This document shows, one piece after another, positions 1 to 8,822 of a stretch of DNA of 64,000 nt (positions are counted from its first letter, which is position 1; each line of letters starts with the position of its first letter). A program made the translations under genes and the position numbers. The DNA is from Delftia tsuruhatensis NBRC 16741 (lineage in GTDB: Bacteria; Pseudomonadota; Gammaproteobacteria; Burkholderiales; Burkholderiaceae_C), in assembly GCF_001571325.1 (NCBI RefSeq), contig NZ_BCTO01000032.1:1-64000 (forward strand), in the 5' to 3' direction. Below the pieces are notes generated by a model. That model saw nothing but the letters and a program-made list of their open reading frames with translations. It was not told the DNA's origin and did no database searches.

Positions 1-42
1 ATATGTCGTTACTGCGACAAGACTTAGATTATGTCATAACTT

Positions 43-759
43 CTAGGACTGATTTTCGAAGCTGCGCCAAATTGTCTTGCCGCCGCTCGATTTATCCATC
101 TGCACCATCACGTCCTCGTGCGCGGCCAGCTCCTGATCATTGGCGCTCACCACGCGCAGCCTGAAGCTGCGCAGATCGACCTGCGCGACCACCAGGCCGC
201 CCTCGGACTGGGCCGGCTCCTCCACCATCAGCAGGGCCTCCTGGCCTCGCGTGAGGTTGATGTAGACATCGGCCAGCAGTTCCGCATCCAGCAAGGCGCC
301 GTGCAGCGTGCGCCCGGAGTTGTCCACTTCCAGACGGTCGCACAGCGAGTCCAGCGAGTTGCGCTTGCCTGGGAACATTTCCTTGGCCATGACCAGGGTG
401 TCGATGACGCCGCTCACGCACTGCCTGATCGGCGGGCGGTTGGCAAGCTCCAGCTCCTTGTTCAGGAATCCCAGATCGAAAGGCGCGTTGTGAATGATGA
501 GTTCAGCGCCTTGCAGATACTCCCAGATCTCATCGACCTTTTGCTCGAAGCGAGGCTTGTCCCTGAGGAACTCGGTGGTGATGCCGTGCACGCGCAGCGC
601 GTCCGGATGGCTGTCGCGCCCCGCATTGAAGTACAGATGCAGGTTGTTGCCGGTCAGCTTGCGGTTGACCATCTCCACGCACCCCAGCTCGATGAGCCGG
701 TCGCCGTTGTCGGCGGACAGGCCCGTGGTTTCCGTGTCGAGAATGATTTGACGCGACAT
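43..759 (-). CDS. dnaQ: DNA polymerase III epsilon subunit (3'-5' proofreading exonuclease)
   Basis: Proofreading exonuclease of the replicative polymerase, acting in complex with the alpha subunit. The 238-residue product (E. coli has 243) shows the DEDDh catalytic set: D8 and E10 in DTETTG, D95 in HNAPFDLGF, H153 and D158 in HGALLDAE. The C-terminal 55 residues would hold the alpha-binding part. The frame stays open well upstream of the Met chosen, but that extension overlaps fdx and has no homology-like features; translation from MSRQIILDTETTG is the family start. The gene follows fdx by 11 bases, so it is probably co-transcribed with the isc genes, a link between Fe-S assembly and replication genes that is positional only. 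Confidence 0.95.
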   Translation of the reverse strand: MSRQIILDTETTGLSADNGDRLIELGCVEMVNRKLTGNNLHLYFNAGRDSHPDALRVHGITTEFLRDKPRFEQKVDEIWEYLQGAELIIHNAPFDLGFLNKELELANRPPIRQCVSGVIDTLVMAKEMFPGKRNSLDSLCDRLEVDNSGRTLHGALLDAELLADVYINLTRGQEALLMVEEPAQSEGGLVVAQVDLRSFRLRVVSANDQELAAHEDVMVQMDKSSGGKTIWRSFENQS

Positions 760-770
760 GTGCTGGGTCC

Positions 771-1109
771 TCAGTGGTTTTCCTTGGCGTGGTTGAGCGA
801 GTACTTGGGAATCTCGATGGTCACGTCCTCGCGCGCCAGGATGGCCTGGCAGGACAGGCGGGACTGCGGCTGCAGGCCCCATGCGCGGTCCAGCAGGTCT
901 TCTTCCTCTTCCTCGGCCTCGTTCAACGAGTTGTAGCCTGCCTTGACCACCACGTGGCAGGTGGTGCATGCACAGCTCATGTCGCAGGCGTGCTCGATCT
1001 TGATGTTGTTGTCCAGCAGTGCCTCGCAGATGGAGGTGCCGGCAGGCGCCTCGATTTCGGCACCCTGGGGACAGTATTCGGCGTGGGGAAGTATTTTGAT
1101 AACGGGCAT
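771..1109 (-). CDS. fdx: ISC-type [2Fe-2S] ferredoxin
   Basis: Adrenodoxin-like ferredoxin that supplies electrons during Fe-S cluster assembly. The 112-residue protein has the expected ligands C42, C48, C51 and C87 in the pattern C-x5-C-x2-C...C (ACDMSCACTTCH), and an acidic stretch EAEEEEED near residues 64-71 typical of the partner-binding helix. It sits 25 bases after hscA and 11 bases before dnaQ. Length, motif and operon place all agree with Fdx. Confidence 0.95.
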   Translation of the reverse strand: MPVIKILPHAEYCPQGAEIEAPAGTSICEALLDNNIKIEHACDMSCACTTCHVVVKAGYNSLNEAEEEEEDLLDRAWGLQPQSRLSCQAILAREDVTIEIPKYSLNHAKENH

Positions 1110-1134
1110 GGCGGATCTGCGTTCGGATCAGAAA

Positions 1135-3003
1135 TCAGGAAAGGGATTGCACGCTCTTGCCGGCCAGGGCCTGCTGGATGCTGCGGTTCATGCGCTCGGC
1201 GGCAAAGGACTCCGTGCCCTTGGCCAGCGCCTGTGTTGCGGCCTCGATGACGGCAGCATCCTCGGAGCCCACGCTGGCGCGCAGGGCGTCGACCAGCGCG
1301 TCGATGGCTGCGCGCTGGTCTGCAGCCAGCACATCGCCATCGGCCTGCAGCGCGCTCTCCGTGGCCATGAGCATGCGGTCGGCATCGACACGCGCCTCCA
1401 CCAGAGCGCGCGCCTGAATGTCCTGCTGGGCCGTGGCAAAGCCGTCCTGCAGCATGCGGGCGACCTCGTCGTCCGAGAGGCCGTACGAGGGCTTGACATG
1501 GATATGCGCCTCGACGCCGCTGATCTGCTCCTTGGCACCCACCGACAGCAGGCCGTCGGCATCCACGGTGAAGGTCACGCGGATGCGGGCCGCGCCGGCT
1601 GCCATGGGCGGGATGCCGCGCAGTTCGAAACGCGCCAGGCTGCGGCAGTCCGCCACAAGATCGCGCTCACCCTGCACCACATGAATGGCCAGGGCCGTCT
1701 GCCCGTCCTTGTAGGTGGTGAAGTCCTGGGCGCGGGCCGTGGGAATGGTCTCGTTGCGCGTGATGATGCGCTCCACCAGACCGCCCATGGTCTCCACACC
1801 CAGCGACAGGGGAATCACATCCAGCAGCAGCATGTCGCCGCTGGAACTGTTGCCCGCGAGTTGATTGGCCTGAATGGCAGCGCCCAACGCCACGACTTCA
1901 TCGGGATTGAGGTTGACGAGAGGATCGCGGCCAAAGAACTGGGCCACTGCCTCGCGCACCTGGGGCATGCGGGTGGAACCACCGACCAGGACCACGCCCT
2001 GCACCTCGTCGCGCGTCAGGCCAGCGTCCTTGAGTGCGCGGCGCACCGCCGCCAGCGAGCGCGCCGTCAGATGGGCCGTGCTCGCATCGAAGTCGCCACG
2101 CTTGACATCGAAATGCACAGTGCCGGTGGACAGCTCTGCCGTGAACGTGGCGGCCTGAGCATCCGTCAATGCCTGCTTGCAAAGGCGCGCCGCCATGCGC
2201 CAGCGGGCCTTGTCCTCGGCGGTCTGCGGAACCACGCCGGTCTGCTGGGCCACCCACTCAGCCAGTGCCGCATCGTAGTCATCGCCACCCAAGGCCGAGT
2301 CCCCCCCCGTGGAGACGACCTCGAACACACCCTGGGACAGGCGCAGGACCGAAATATCGAAAGTGCCGCCACCCAGATCGTAGACGGCGTAAACGCCTTC
2401 GGAGCCGTTGTCCAGGCCATAGGCAATGGCGGCAGCCGTGGGCTCGTTGATCAGGCGCAGCAGGTTGATGCCGGCGAGCTTGGCCGCATCCTTGGTGGCC
2501 TGGCGCTGCGCGTCGTCAAAGTAGGCTGGCACGGTGATGACCGCGCCATGGATGTCGTCGTTGAAGGTGTCCTCGGCGCGAAAGCGCAGCGTGGCCAGGA
2601 TCTCGGCGCTGACTTCAACGGGGGTCTTCGTGCCATCGATGGTCTCGATCCCGATCACGCCACGACCGGCTTCTTGCTCAGCAAAGCGGTAAGGCAGCTT
2701 CTCCGGCGCGTCGATGTCCGCCAGCGTGCGGCCCATGAAGCGCTTGGCCGAGGCGATGGTGTTGCCCGCATCGGTGGACAGCGCCGCCTGCGCGGCGTAG
2801 CCGATCTCGCGGCGCCCCTGGGGCAGATAGCGCACGACGGAAGGCAGCAGTACCTGGCCCTGATCATCCGGCAGGCATTCGGCCACGCCATTGCGGACTG
2901 CGGCGACCAGCGAATGGGTGGTGCCCAGGTCGATACCCACGGCAATGCGTCGCTGGTGGGGATCGGGGGACTGACCGGGTTCGGAAATCTGCAAAAGCGC
3001 CAT
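1135..3003 (-). CDS. hscA: Fe-S assembly chaperone HscA (Hsp70 class)
   Basis: Specialised Hsp70 that, with HscB, binds the LPPVK motif of IscU and drives cluster release by ATP hydrolysis. The 622-residue product (616 in E. coli) has the Hsp70 phosphate loop GIDLGTTHS at residues 23-31, the [12 protein letters not shown] segment of the second phosphate motif, the adenosine-loop [12 protein letters not shown], and a C-terminal substrate-binding domain from about residue 395. It lies 84 bases after hscB and 25 bases before fdx on the same strand. Its short C-terminal lid lacks the EEVD tail of DnaK, as expected for HscA. Confidence 0.96.
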   Translation of the reverse strand: MALLQISEPGQSPDPHQRRIAVGIDLGTTHSLVAAVRNGVAECLPDDQGQVLLPSVVRYLPQGRREIGYAAQAALSTDAGNTIASAKRFMGRTLADIDAPEKLPYRFAEQEAGRGVIGIETIDGTKTPVEVSAEILATLRFRAEDTFNDDIHGAVITVPAYFDDAQRQATKDAAKLAGINLLRLINEPTAAAIAYGLDNGSEGVYAVYDLGGGTFDISVLRLSQGVFEVVSTGGDSALGGDDYDAALAEWVAQQTGVVPQTAEDKARWRMAARLCKQALTDAQAATFTAELSTGTVHFDVKRGDFDASTAHLTARSLAAVRRALKDAGLTRDEVQGVVLVGGSTRMPQVREAVAQFFGRDPLVNLNPDEVVALGAAIQANQLAGNSSSGDMLLLDVIPLSLGVETMGGLVERIITRNETIPTARAQDFTTYKDGQTALAIHVVQGERDLVADCRSLARFELRGIPPMAAGAARIRVTFTVDADGLLSVGAKEQISGVEAHIHVKPSYGLSDDEVARMLQDGFATAQQDIQARALVEARVDADRMLMATESALQADGDVLAADQRAAIDALVDALRASVGSEDAAVIEAATQALAKGTESFAAERMNRSIQQALAGKSVQSLS

Positions 3004-3087
3004 GGAAATACTCGGGGAAATTGCAGGTCCGGGCCGGCCGGCCTGCCTTGTGAATAAGGGACTCTCGTGGGAGGTTCGGGTCGCGGA

Positions 3088-3606
3088 CTATTGTCCCAGT
3101 TGATCGCGGCGACGCTCTATGTCCTGCGCAAATCGCGCAACAAACATGAGGGCTCTGACCTGCTGCACGGCCGCCTGGGCATCGTGCAGTTCATCGAGCT
3201 GGCGGCCGCATTCGGCCAGCATGCTCTTTCTGGCCTGCGACACTTCGCCGTCCAGCGCGTCCAAGGCGGCCTCGTCCTGCGCATCGTCCAGCGCCTCGCG
3301 CCATTCCATCTGCTGCATCAAAAAGGCGGTGGGCATGGAGGTGTTGTCCTCGGCACGCACGGGTGCACCCAGCAATTCGCAAAGATAGGCTGCTCGCCTG
3401 AGCGGCTCTTTCAGCCGTTGATAGGCCTCGTTGATGCGTACCGACCATTGCATGGCCACACGCTGCGCAGCTGCGCCCTGCGAGGCAAAGCGGTCAGGAT
3501 GGGCCTCGCGCTGCAACTCCTTCCAGCGCGCGTCAATGGTGCTGCGCTCCTGCGCAAATTGGCGCGGCAGCGCAAACAGCTCGAAATCGTCCGATTGCAG
3601 GTTCAT
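3088..3606 (-). CDS. hscB: Fe-S assembly co-chaperone HscB (J-protein)
   Basis: J-domain co-chaperone that brings IscU to HscA and stimulates its ATPase. The 172-residue protein begins with a J domain carrying the HPD motif at residues 36-38 (EAHPDRF) and ends in the helical IscU-binding domain. The start codon lies only seven bases downstream of a terminator-like hairpin with a T5 tract (3613-3643), so the ribosome site for hscB overlaps that structure; no clean Shine-Dalgarno sequence is visible. This suggests that hscB-hscA-fdx expression is set separately from iscSUA. Confidence 0.94.
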   Translation of the reverse strand: MNLQSDDFELFALPRQFAQERSTIDARWKELQREAHPDRFASQGAAAQRVAMQWSVRINEAYQRLKEPLRRAAYLCELLGAPVRAEDNTSMPTAFLMQQMEWREALDDAQDEAALDALDGEVSQARKSMLAECGRQLDELHDAQAAVQQVRALMFVARFAQDIERRRDQLGQ

Positions 3607-3612
3607 GTCGAT

Positions 3613-3643
3613 AAAAAGCCGCCAGCACCGAAGCGATGGCGGC
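3613..3643 (-). terminator. Terminator-like hairpin between iscA and hscB
   Basis: Read on the minus strand, GCCGCCA and TGGCGGC (7 perfect pairs) flank a 12-base loop and are followed at once by TTTTT, then the hscB ATG seven bases on. It looks like an intrinsic terminator or attenuator within the isc operon. The stem is short, so read-through is likely. Confidence 0.6.
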
Positions 3644-3672
3644 CTCTTGAGGGAGTAGAAAAGTCAGGGCCT

Positions 3673-3713
3673 GCCGGGCACGCCGCCAGGCCACCAGAGC
3701 CTGGCCCCCCGGC
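3673..3713 (-). other. Nested inverted repeat just after iscA
   Basis: Two nested inverted repeats lie between the iscA stop and the hairpin before hscB: an inner GCCAGGC/GCCTGGC pair with a 7-base loop and an outer GCCGGG/CCCGGC pair. In RNA this would form one long GC-rich structure without a T tract, which fits an mRNA 3'-end stabiliser for the iscRSUA part better than a terminator. Confidence 0.45.
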
Positions 3714-3722
3714 AAATGCCGG

Positions 3723-4046
3723 TCAGATGCGAAAGCTCTCGCCGCAGCCGCAGCGATCGCGCTCGTTGGGGTTGTGGAACTTGAAGCCTTCGTTCAAGCC
3801 TTCACGCACGAAGTCCAGTTCCGTGCCATCGATATAGGCCAGGCTCTTGGGGTCGACCAGCACCTTGATGCCGTGGTCCTCGAAGATCACATCCTCGGGC
3901 AACTGTTCGTCCACATACTCCAGCTTGTAGGCCAGGCCGGAGCAGCCCGTGGTCTTGACCCCAAGGCGCACGCCGATGCCCTTGCCGCGGCGCGACAGGT
4001 AGCGGCTCACATGGCGGGCCGCGGACTCGGTCAGCGAGATCGCCAT
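3723..4046 (-). CDS. iscA: A-type Fe-S carrier IscA
   Basis: A-type carrier that takes clusters or iron from the IscU scaffold to apoproteins. The 107-residue product from MAISLTES has the three conserved cysteines C35, C99 and C101 (TGCSG and RCGCGESF). A longer frame exists upstream but overlaps iscU; the chosen ATG lies one base after the iscU stop, giving tight translational coupling. It is followed by a 116-base gap with two hairpins before hscB. Confidence 0.95.
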   Translation of the reverse strand: MAISLTESAARHVSRYLSRRGKGIGVRLGVKTTGCSGLAYKLEYVDEQLPEDVIFEDHGIKVLVDPKSLAYIDGTELDFVREGLNEGFKFHNPNERDRCGCGESFRI

Positions 4047-4047
4047 A

Positions 4048-4446
4048 TCAGGCGGCCACCACCGCAGTGCGCTTGGCACGGTAGTCGTCCACTGCGGCCT
4101 TGATGGCGTCTTCGGCCAGGATGGAGCAGTGCACCTTGACGGGAGGCAGGGCCAGTTCTTCGGCGATCTGGCTGTTCTTCAGCGCAGCCGCTTCATCCAG
4201 CGTCTTTCCCTTGACCCACTCGGTCACCAGCGAAGACGAGGCGATTGCCGAACCACAGCCATAGGTCTTGAAACGGGCATCTTCAATGACGCCGGTTTCA
4301 GGGTTGACCTTGATCTGCAGCTTCATCACGTCGCCACAGGCAGGCGCGCCGACCATGCCGGTGCCCACCGATTCGTCGCTCTTGTCGAACGAACCCACGT
4401 TGCGGGGGTTTTCGTAGTGGTCTACCACTTTGTCGGAATAAGCCAT
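4048..4446 (-). CDS. iscU: Fe-S cluster scaffold IscU
   Basis: Scaffold on which IscS-derived sulfur and iron form [2Fe-2S] and [4Fe-4S] clusters. The 132-residue protein carries C37 with D39 (PACGD), C64 (YGCGS) and C107 (VHCSI), plus the HscA recognition motif LPPVK at residues 100-104. The start [16 protein letters not shown] is the family start; the open frame before it is not coding. It lies about 40 bases after iscS and directly abuts iscA. Confidence 0.97.
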   Translation of the reverse strand: MAYSDKVVDHYENPRNVGSFDKSDESVGTGMVGAPACGDVMKLQIKVNPETGVIEDARFKTYGCGSAIASSSLVTEWVKGKTLDEAAALKNSQIAEELALPPVKVHCSILAEDAIKAAVDDYRAKRTAVVAA

Positions 4447-4489
4447 GATGTCTACCTCTTCAATACTTGATTCGCGTGCCGGTCGACGC

Positions 4490-5710
4490 TCAGTGCGCCG
4501 CCCACTGGATGGTGCTGAGGTCGATGCCGTCCTTGTACATCTCCCACAGCGGGCTGAGTTCGCGCAGCTTGACCACATTGGTGCGGATGGTGCTGATCGC
4601 GTAGTCGATTTCTTCCTCGGTCGTGAAACGGCCGATGGTCATGCGCAGGCTGCTGTGCGCCAGCTCGTCACTGCGGCCGAGGGCACGCAGCACATAGCTG
4701 GGCTCCAGGCTGGCCGAAGTGCAAGCGGAGCCCGACGACACTGCCAGCCCCTTGATACCCATGATGAGCGACTCGCCTTCGACGAAGTTGAAGCTCATGT
4801 TCAGGTTCTGAGGCACACGGTGCTCCATGCTGCCGTTGATGAAGACCTGTTCCAGATCCTTCAAACCGTTGAGCAGGCGCTGCTGCAGCGCATAGGCCTT
4901 GGCATTGCTCTCGACCATCTCTTCCTTGGCGATGCGGAAGGCCTCGCCCATACCGACGATCTGGTGCGTGGGCAGCGTACCCGAACGCATGCCACGCTCA
5001 TGACCACCGCCGTGGATCTGCGCCTCCAGGCGCACACGCGGCTTGCGGCGCACGTACAGGGCACCCACGCCCTTGGGACCGTAGGTCTTGTGCGCGGTCA
5101 TGCTCATCAGGTCGATCGGCAACTTGGACATGTCGATCTCCACGCGGCCTGTAGCCTGCGCAGCATCCACATGGAACAGGATGCCCTTCTCGCGGCACAG
5201 CGCGCCGATGGTGGGAATGTCCTGGATGACGCCGATTTCGTTGTTTACGAAGAGCACGCTGACCAAAATGGTGTCGGGGCGCAGCGCGGCCTTGAAGGCC
5301 TCAATGTCGAGCAGACCATCAGGCTGCACGTCCATGTAGGTCACCTCAAAGCCCTGGCGCTCGAGTTCACGCATGGTGTCGAGCACGGCCTTGTGCTCGG
5401 TCTTGAGCGTGATCAGATGCTTGCCCTTGCCTTGATAGAAGTGCGCCGCACCCTTGATGGCAAGATTGATGGACTCGGTCGCGCCACTGGTCCACACAAT
5501 TTCACGGGGATCCGCGCCAATCAGATCCGCCACCTGGCCGCGGGCCTTCTCGATGGCCTCTTCGGCCTCCCAACCCCATGCATGGCTGCGCGATGCAGCG
5601 TTGCCGAAGTGCTCACGCAACCATGGGATCATGGCGTCCACCACGCGAGGGTCCACGGGAGTGGTCGCGCCATAGTCGAGATAGATGGGGAAATGCGGGG
5701 TCATGTCCAT
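4490..5710 (-). CDS. iscS: Cysteine desulfurase IscS
   Basis: PLP-dependent desulfurase that converts L-cysteine to alanine and gives persulfide sulfur to IscU and tRNA thiolation enzymes. The 406-residue product shows H106 (TEHKAV) stacking on PLP, Schiff-base lysine K208 (AHKTYGPKG), and the mobile-loop cysteine C330 in [15 protein letters not shown]. These are offset by two from E. coli H104/K206/C328. The first two Met codons (MDM) are alternative starts; the second follows a weak AAGAG site. It lies 134 bases after iscR in the isc operon. Confidence 0.97.
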   Translation of the reverse strand: MDMTPHFPIYLDYGATTPVDPRVVDAMIPWLREHFGNAASRSHAWGWEAEEAIEKARGQVADLIGADPREIVWTSGATESINLAIKGAAHFYQGKGKHLITLKTEHKAVLDTMRELERQGFEVTYMDVQPDGLLDIEAFKAALRPDTILVSVLFVNNEIGVIQDIPTIGALCREKGILFHVDAAQATGRVEIDMSKLPIDLMSMTAHKTYGPKGVGALYVRRKPRVRLEAQIHGGGHERGMRSGTLPTHQIVGMGEAFRIAKEEMVESNAKAYALQQRLLNGLKDLEQVFINGSMEHRVPQNLNMSFNFVEGESLIMGIKGLAVSSGSACTSASLEPSYVLRALGRSDELAHSSLRMTIGRFTTEEEIDYAISTIRTNVVKLRELSPLWEMYKDGIDLSTIQWAAH

Positions 5711-5844
5711 GACTGGCTCTTATCAAAGTTCCGGCTGGCAAAAATCGGGAAGGCGATGAACTCCGGTGAATCCATCCGGGCGGGCAGCACCGCGCCACAC
5801 AGCCATGCGCAGCGGCGCCCTGCCCTCAGGGTGTCAAAAGTCGA

Positions 5845-6381
5845 TCAGGACTTGGCGAAGGCGTTGCCCAGCGCGAATACCGAATTCGGTGCATTCACGC
5901 GGATGGGCTTGACCACGGGAGCCGTGGAAATTGCACGACGCACTACGGGCTTGTCCTCGATCTGGATGCCCTTGGCCAATTGTTCGTCGACGAGCTTTTG
6001 CAGCGTCACGGAATCGAGGAACTCGACCATGCGCTGATTCAATGCCGCCCACAGTTCATGCGTCATGCAGCGGCCAGCTTCGCCCAGACAATTTTCCTTG
6101 CCGCCGCATTGAGTGGCGTCAATGGGCTCGTCAACGGAAACGATGATGTCGGCCACGGTGATGTCGCCAGCCTTGCGGGCCAGCGTGTAGCCGCCGCCGG
6201 GTCCACGGGTGGACTCGACGAGTTCATGGCGGCGCAGCTTGCCGAACAGCTGTTCGAGATACGACAGGGAAATCTGCTGTCGCTGGCTGATGGCAGCCAG
6301 CGTAACAGGGCCATTGTTCTGGCGCAGGGCCAGATCGATCATGGCAGTGACCGCAAAACGGCCTTTGGTGGTGAGACGCAT
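5845..6381 (-). CDS. iscR: Fe-S sensing repressor IscR (Rrf2 family)
   Basis: Rrf2-type regulator that, holding a [2Fe-2S] cluster, represses the isc operon. The 178-residue protein has the winged helix at the N-terminus (SLSYLEQLFGKLRR recognition region) and cluster ligands C92, C98 and C105 with H108 in CGGKENCLGEAGRCMTH. The spacing between the second and third Cys is six residues rather than the five of E. coli. A strong ribosome site AAGGAG precedes the ATG. The C-terminal 35 residues are longer than in E. coli and rich in V, A and P. First gene of the operon, so autoregulation is expected. Confidence 0.95.
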   Translation of the reverse strand: MRLTTKGRFAVTAMIDLALRQNNGPVTLAAISQRQQISLSYLEQLFGKLRRHELVESTRGPGGGYTLARKAGDITVADIIVSVDEPIDATQCGGKENCLGEAGRCMTHELWAALNQRMVEFLDSVTLQKLVDEQLAKGIQIEDKPVVRRAISTAPVVKPIRVNAPNSVFALGNAFAKS

Positions 6382-6538
6382 TACGAGCTCCTTCAGTCAG
6401 GCTTGTACGTTACAGAAACACCCGCTCCAGCGATTTGACCGGAGTTGGGCACAGTCTCCGCCCTTACTCCGTCCTGTTCAAAAGGTTCAGAGCCCTTCTT
6501 TTCATCGAAGTTTTTGTTGTTGTTGAGTGTTGACCCTG

Positions 6539-6573
6539 AGTGTACCACATTCCCCATCAATTTTGTCGGGTAA
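6539..6573 (-). promoter_or_regulatory. isc operon promoter with candidate type 1 IscR site
   Basis: On the minus strand a 25-base stretch (6573 to 6549) begins TTACCCGAC, has an AAAATT centre and ends GGGGAAT. It matches most positions of the type 1 IscR motif as I recall it (ACCCGAC, A/T-rich centre, GTCGGGT). A -10 like TACACT follows at 6544-6539, with no good -35 hexamer, so the site would sit over the -35. The leader to iscR would be about 150 bases and starts with a CAA-rich run. Confidence 0.5.
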
Positions 6574-6606
6574 CAAGAGCCAACAGGCTTCAGACAAGGC
6601 ACCGCC

Positions 6607-8694
6607 TCAGGAAACCTGCGCGGAAGAGCCTCCGAACAGTTGCTCCTTGAGCAGTGCCAGCTGATCGCGCACCCGCGCCGCCTGTTCGAACTCCAGGCTG
6701 CGCGCATGTTCGAGCATCTGCTTCTCCAGACGCTTGATTTCCTTGGCCACATCTTTTTCGGACATGTCCTCGACACGCGCTCTTTCGAGCTGATTGGCCT
6801 CCAGACGTTCCGCTTCCTTGCCGCTTTTTTCGCTGTAGACACCATCAATCAGGTCTTTCACCCGCTTGACAATCTGCTTGGGTTCAATGCCGTTTTCCTC
6901 GTTGAACGCCATTTGCCTGGCGCGGCGGCGCTCGGTCTCGCCGATGGCCTTCTTCATCGACTCCGTGATCCTGTCCGCGTAGAGGATGGCCTTGCCGTGC
7001 AGGTTGCGTGCTGCGCGGCCGATGGTCTGGATGAGACTTCGCTCGGCGCGAAGAAAGCCTTCCTTGTCGGCATCGAGGATGGCGACCAGCGAGACTTCAG
7101 GGATGTCCAAGCCCTCTCGCAGCAGGTTGATGCCCACGAGAACGTCGAAGACGCCCAGACGCAGGTCACGAATGATCTCCACGCGCTCCACCGTCTCCAC
7201 GTCGGAGTGCAGATAGCGCACCTTGACCCCGTTTTCGCTCAGGTAGTCGGTGAGCTGCTCGGCCATGCGCTTGGTGAGCGTGGTGATGAGAACACGCTCC
7301 CCGCGCTCGACGCGCAGGCGGATTTCCTGCAGCACGTCATCCACCTGGTTGGTGGCCGGGCGCACTTCGATTTCGGGGTCGATCAGCCCCGTCGGGCGCA
7401 CAACCTGGTCCACGATCTGACCTGAGTGGGTTTTTTCGTAGTCTGCCGGCGTGGCCGAGACAAAGATGACCTGGCGCATGCGCCGCTCGAATTCCTCGAA
7501 TTTCAGCGGCCGGTTGTCCAGCGCCGACGGCAGCCGAAAGCCGTACTCCACGAGCGTGGTCTTGCGCGAGCGATCGCCGCTGTACATGGCGTTGAGCTGA
7601 CCGATCATCTGGTGGCTCTCGTCCAGGAACATGAGCGCGTCGTTGGGCAGGTAGTCGGTCAATGTGCTGGGGGGCTCGCCCGGGGCTGCGCCGGAGAGGT
7701 GGCGCGTGTAGTTCTCGATGCCCTTGCAGTGGCCGACCTCGGTGAGCATTTCAAGGTCGAAGCGCGTGCGCTGCTCCAGGCGCTGGGCCTCGACCAGCTT
7801 GCCGTCACCCACCAGTTGCTTGAGCCGCTCGGCCAGTTCCAGCTTGATGGTTTCCACGGCGGCCAGCACCTTGTCGCGCGGCGTGACGTAGTGGCTGCTG
7901 GGGTAGACAGTGAAGCGCGGAATGCTCTGGCGCACGCGGCCCGTGAGCGGGTCGAACAGTTGCAGGCTTTCAACCTCGTCGTCGAAGAGTTCGATGCGGA
8001 TGGCCAGCTCGGAATGCTCGGCGGGGAAGACATCGATGGTGTCGCCGCGCACGCGGAACTTGCCGCGGCTGAAGTCCTGGTCGTTGCGCTGGTACTGCAT
8101 GCGGATCAACTGCGCGATGACGTCGCGCTGGTTGATGCGGTCGCCGGTACGCAGCGTCATGATCATGCGGTGGTAGCTTTCGGGTTCGCCGATGCCGTAG
8201 ATGGCCGAGACCGTGGCCACGATGACCACGTCGCGCCGCTCCATGAGACTTTTGGTGCACGAAAGCCGCATCTGCTCGATGTGCTCGTTGATGGCGCTGT
8301 CCTTTTCGATGAAAAGGTCGCGCTGGGGCACGTAGGCCTCGGGCTGGTAGTAGTCGTAGTAGCTGACGAAGTACTCGACGGAGTTCTTGGGAAAGAACTC
8401 GCGGAACTCGCTGTACAGCTGTGCGGCCAGTGTCTTGTTGGGTGCGAAGACGATGGCCGGACGACCCAGGCGGGCGATCACGTTGGCCATGGTGAAGGTC
8501 TTGCCCGAGCCCGTCACGCCCAGCAGGGTCTGAAAGGATTCACCGTCCTGGATGCCCTCGACCAGCTTCTCAATGGCGGCGGGCTGGTCGCCAGCCGGTG
8601 GATAGGGCTGGAACAGCTCGAAGGGGGAGTCCGCGAAATGCACGAACTGGCCCGAGGCCGCAGGTGCTGGAGAGGAATCAGAGACTTCGTGCAT
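6607..8694 (-). CDS. uvrB: Excinuclease ABC subunit B
   Basis: Damage-verifying helicase-like subunit of nucleotide excision repair; it is loaded by UvrA and recruits UvrC. The 695-residue product has Walker A GVTGSGKT at 59-66, the tyrosine-rich beta-hairpin ([10 protein letters not shown]), the LDESHQ motif, the helicase C-terminal motifs and a C-terminal UVR coiled-coil domain ([13 protein letters not shown]). An ATG at 8745 in the same frame adds 17 residues (MNSSDLAG...), but that region overlaps a TAGAAT hexamer at 8736 that may serve the divergent aminotransferase; neither start has a clear ribosome site. No LexA box (CTGT-N8-ACAG) was seen upstream. Confidence 0.96.
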   Translation of the reverse strand: MHEVSDSSPAPAASGQFVHFADSPFELFQPYPPAGDQPAAIEKLVEGIQDGESFQTLLGVTGSGKTFTMANVIARLGRPAIVFAPNKTLAAQLYSEFREFFPKNSVEYFVSYYDYYQPEAYVPQRDLFIEKDSAINEHIEQMRLSCTKSLMERRDVVIVATVSAIYGIGEPESYHRMIMTLRTGDRINQRDVIAQLIRMQYQRNDQDFSRGKFRVRGDTIDVFPAEHSELAIRIELFDDEVESLQLFDPLTGRVRQSIPRFTVYPSSHYVTPRDKVLAAVETIKLELAERLKQLVGDGKLVEAQRLEQRTRFDLEMLTEVGHCKGIENYTRHLSGAAPGEPPSTLTDYLPNDALMFLDESHQMIGQLNAMYSGDRSRKTTLVEYGFRLPSALDNRPLKFEEFERRMRQVIFVSATPADYEKTHSGQIVDQVVRPTGLIDPEIEVRPATNQVDDVLQEIRLRVERGERVLITTLTKRMAEQLTDYLSENGVKVRYLHSDVETVERVEIIRDLRLGVFDVLVGINLLREGLDIPEVSLVAILDADKEGFLRAERSLIQTIGRAARNLHGKAILYADRITESMKKAIGETERRRARQMAFNEENGIEPKQIVKRVKDLIDGVYSEKSGKEAERLEANQLERARVEDMSEKDVAKEIKRLEKQMLEHARSLEFEQAARVRDQLALLKEQLFGGSSAQVS

Positions 8695-8822
8695 GACGTG
8701 GGTTCGCAAAAGTGGGTATCGGCCGGCGAGATCGCTAGAATTCATGGGTTAACCCGAAAGCCTACCGCAGCTTGGGGCTAGCCGCGTTTTTTCCACCTCC
8801 CAAGACATCCCAAGGACGCTTC

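Noticed and set aside
943..3057. 700-codon open frame antisense to hscA and fdx
   Set aside because: High-GC shadow frame; the other strand has clear HscA and ferredoxin motifs.
5702..5775. 24-codon frame in the iscR-iscS gap
   Set aside because: No ribosome site and no conservation evidence; it overlaps the iscS start.
6393..6520. 13-codon frame in the iscR leader as a regulatory peptide
   Set aside because: No ribosome site; leader sequence alone does not support translation.
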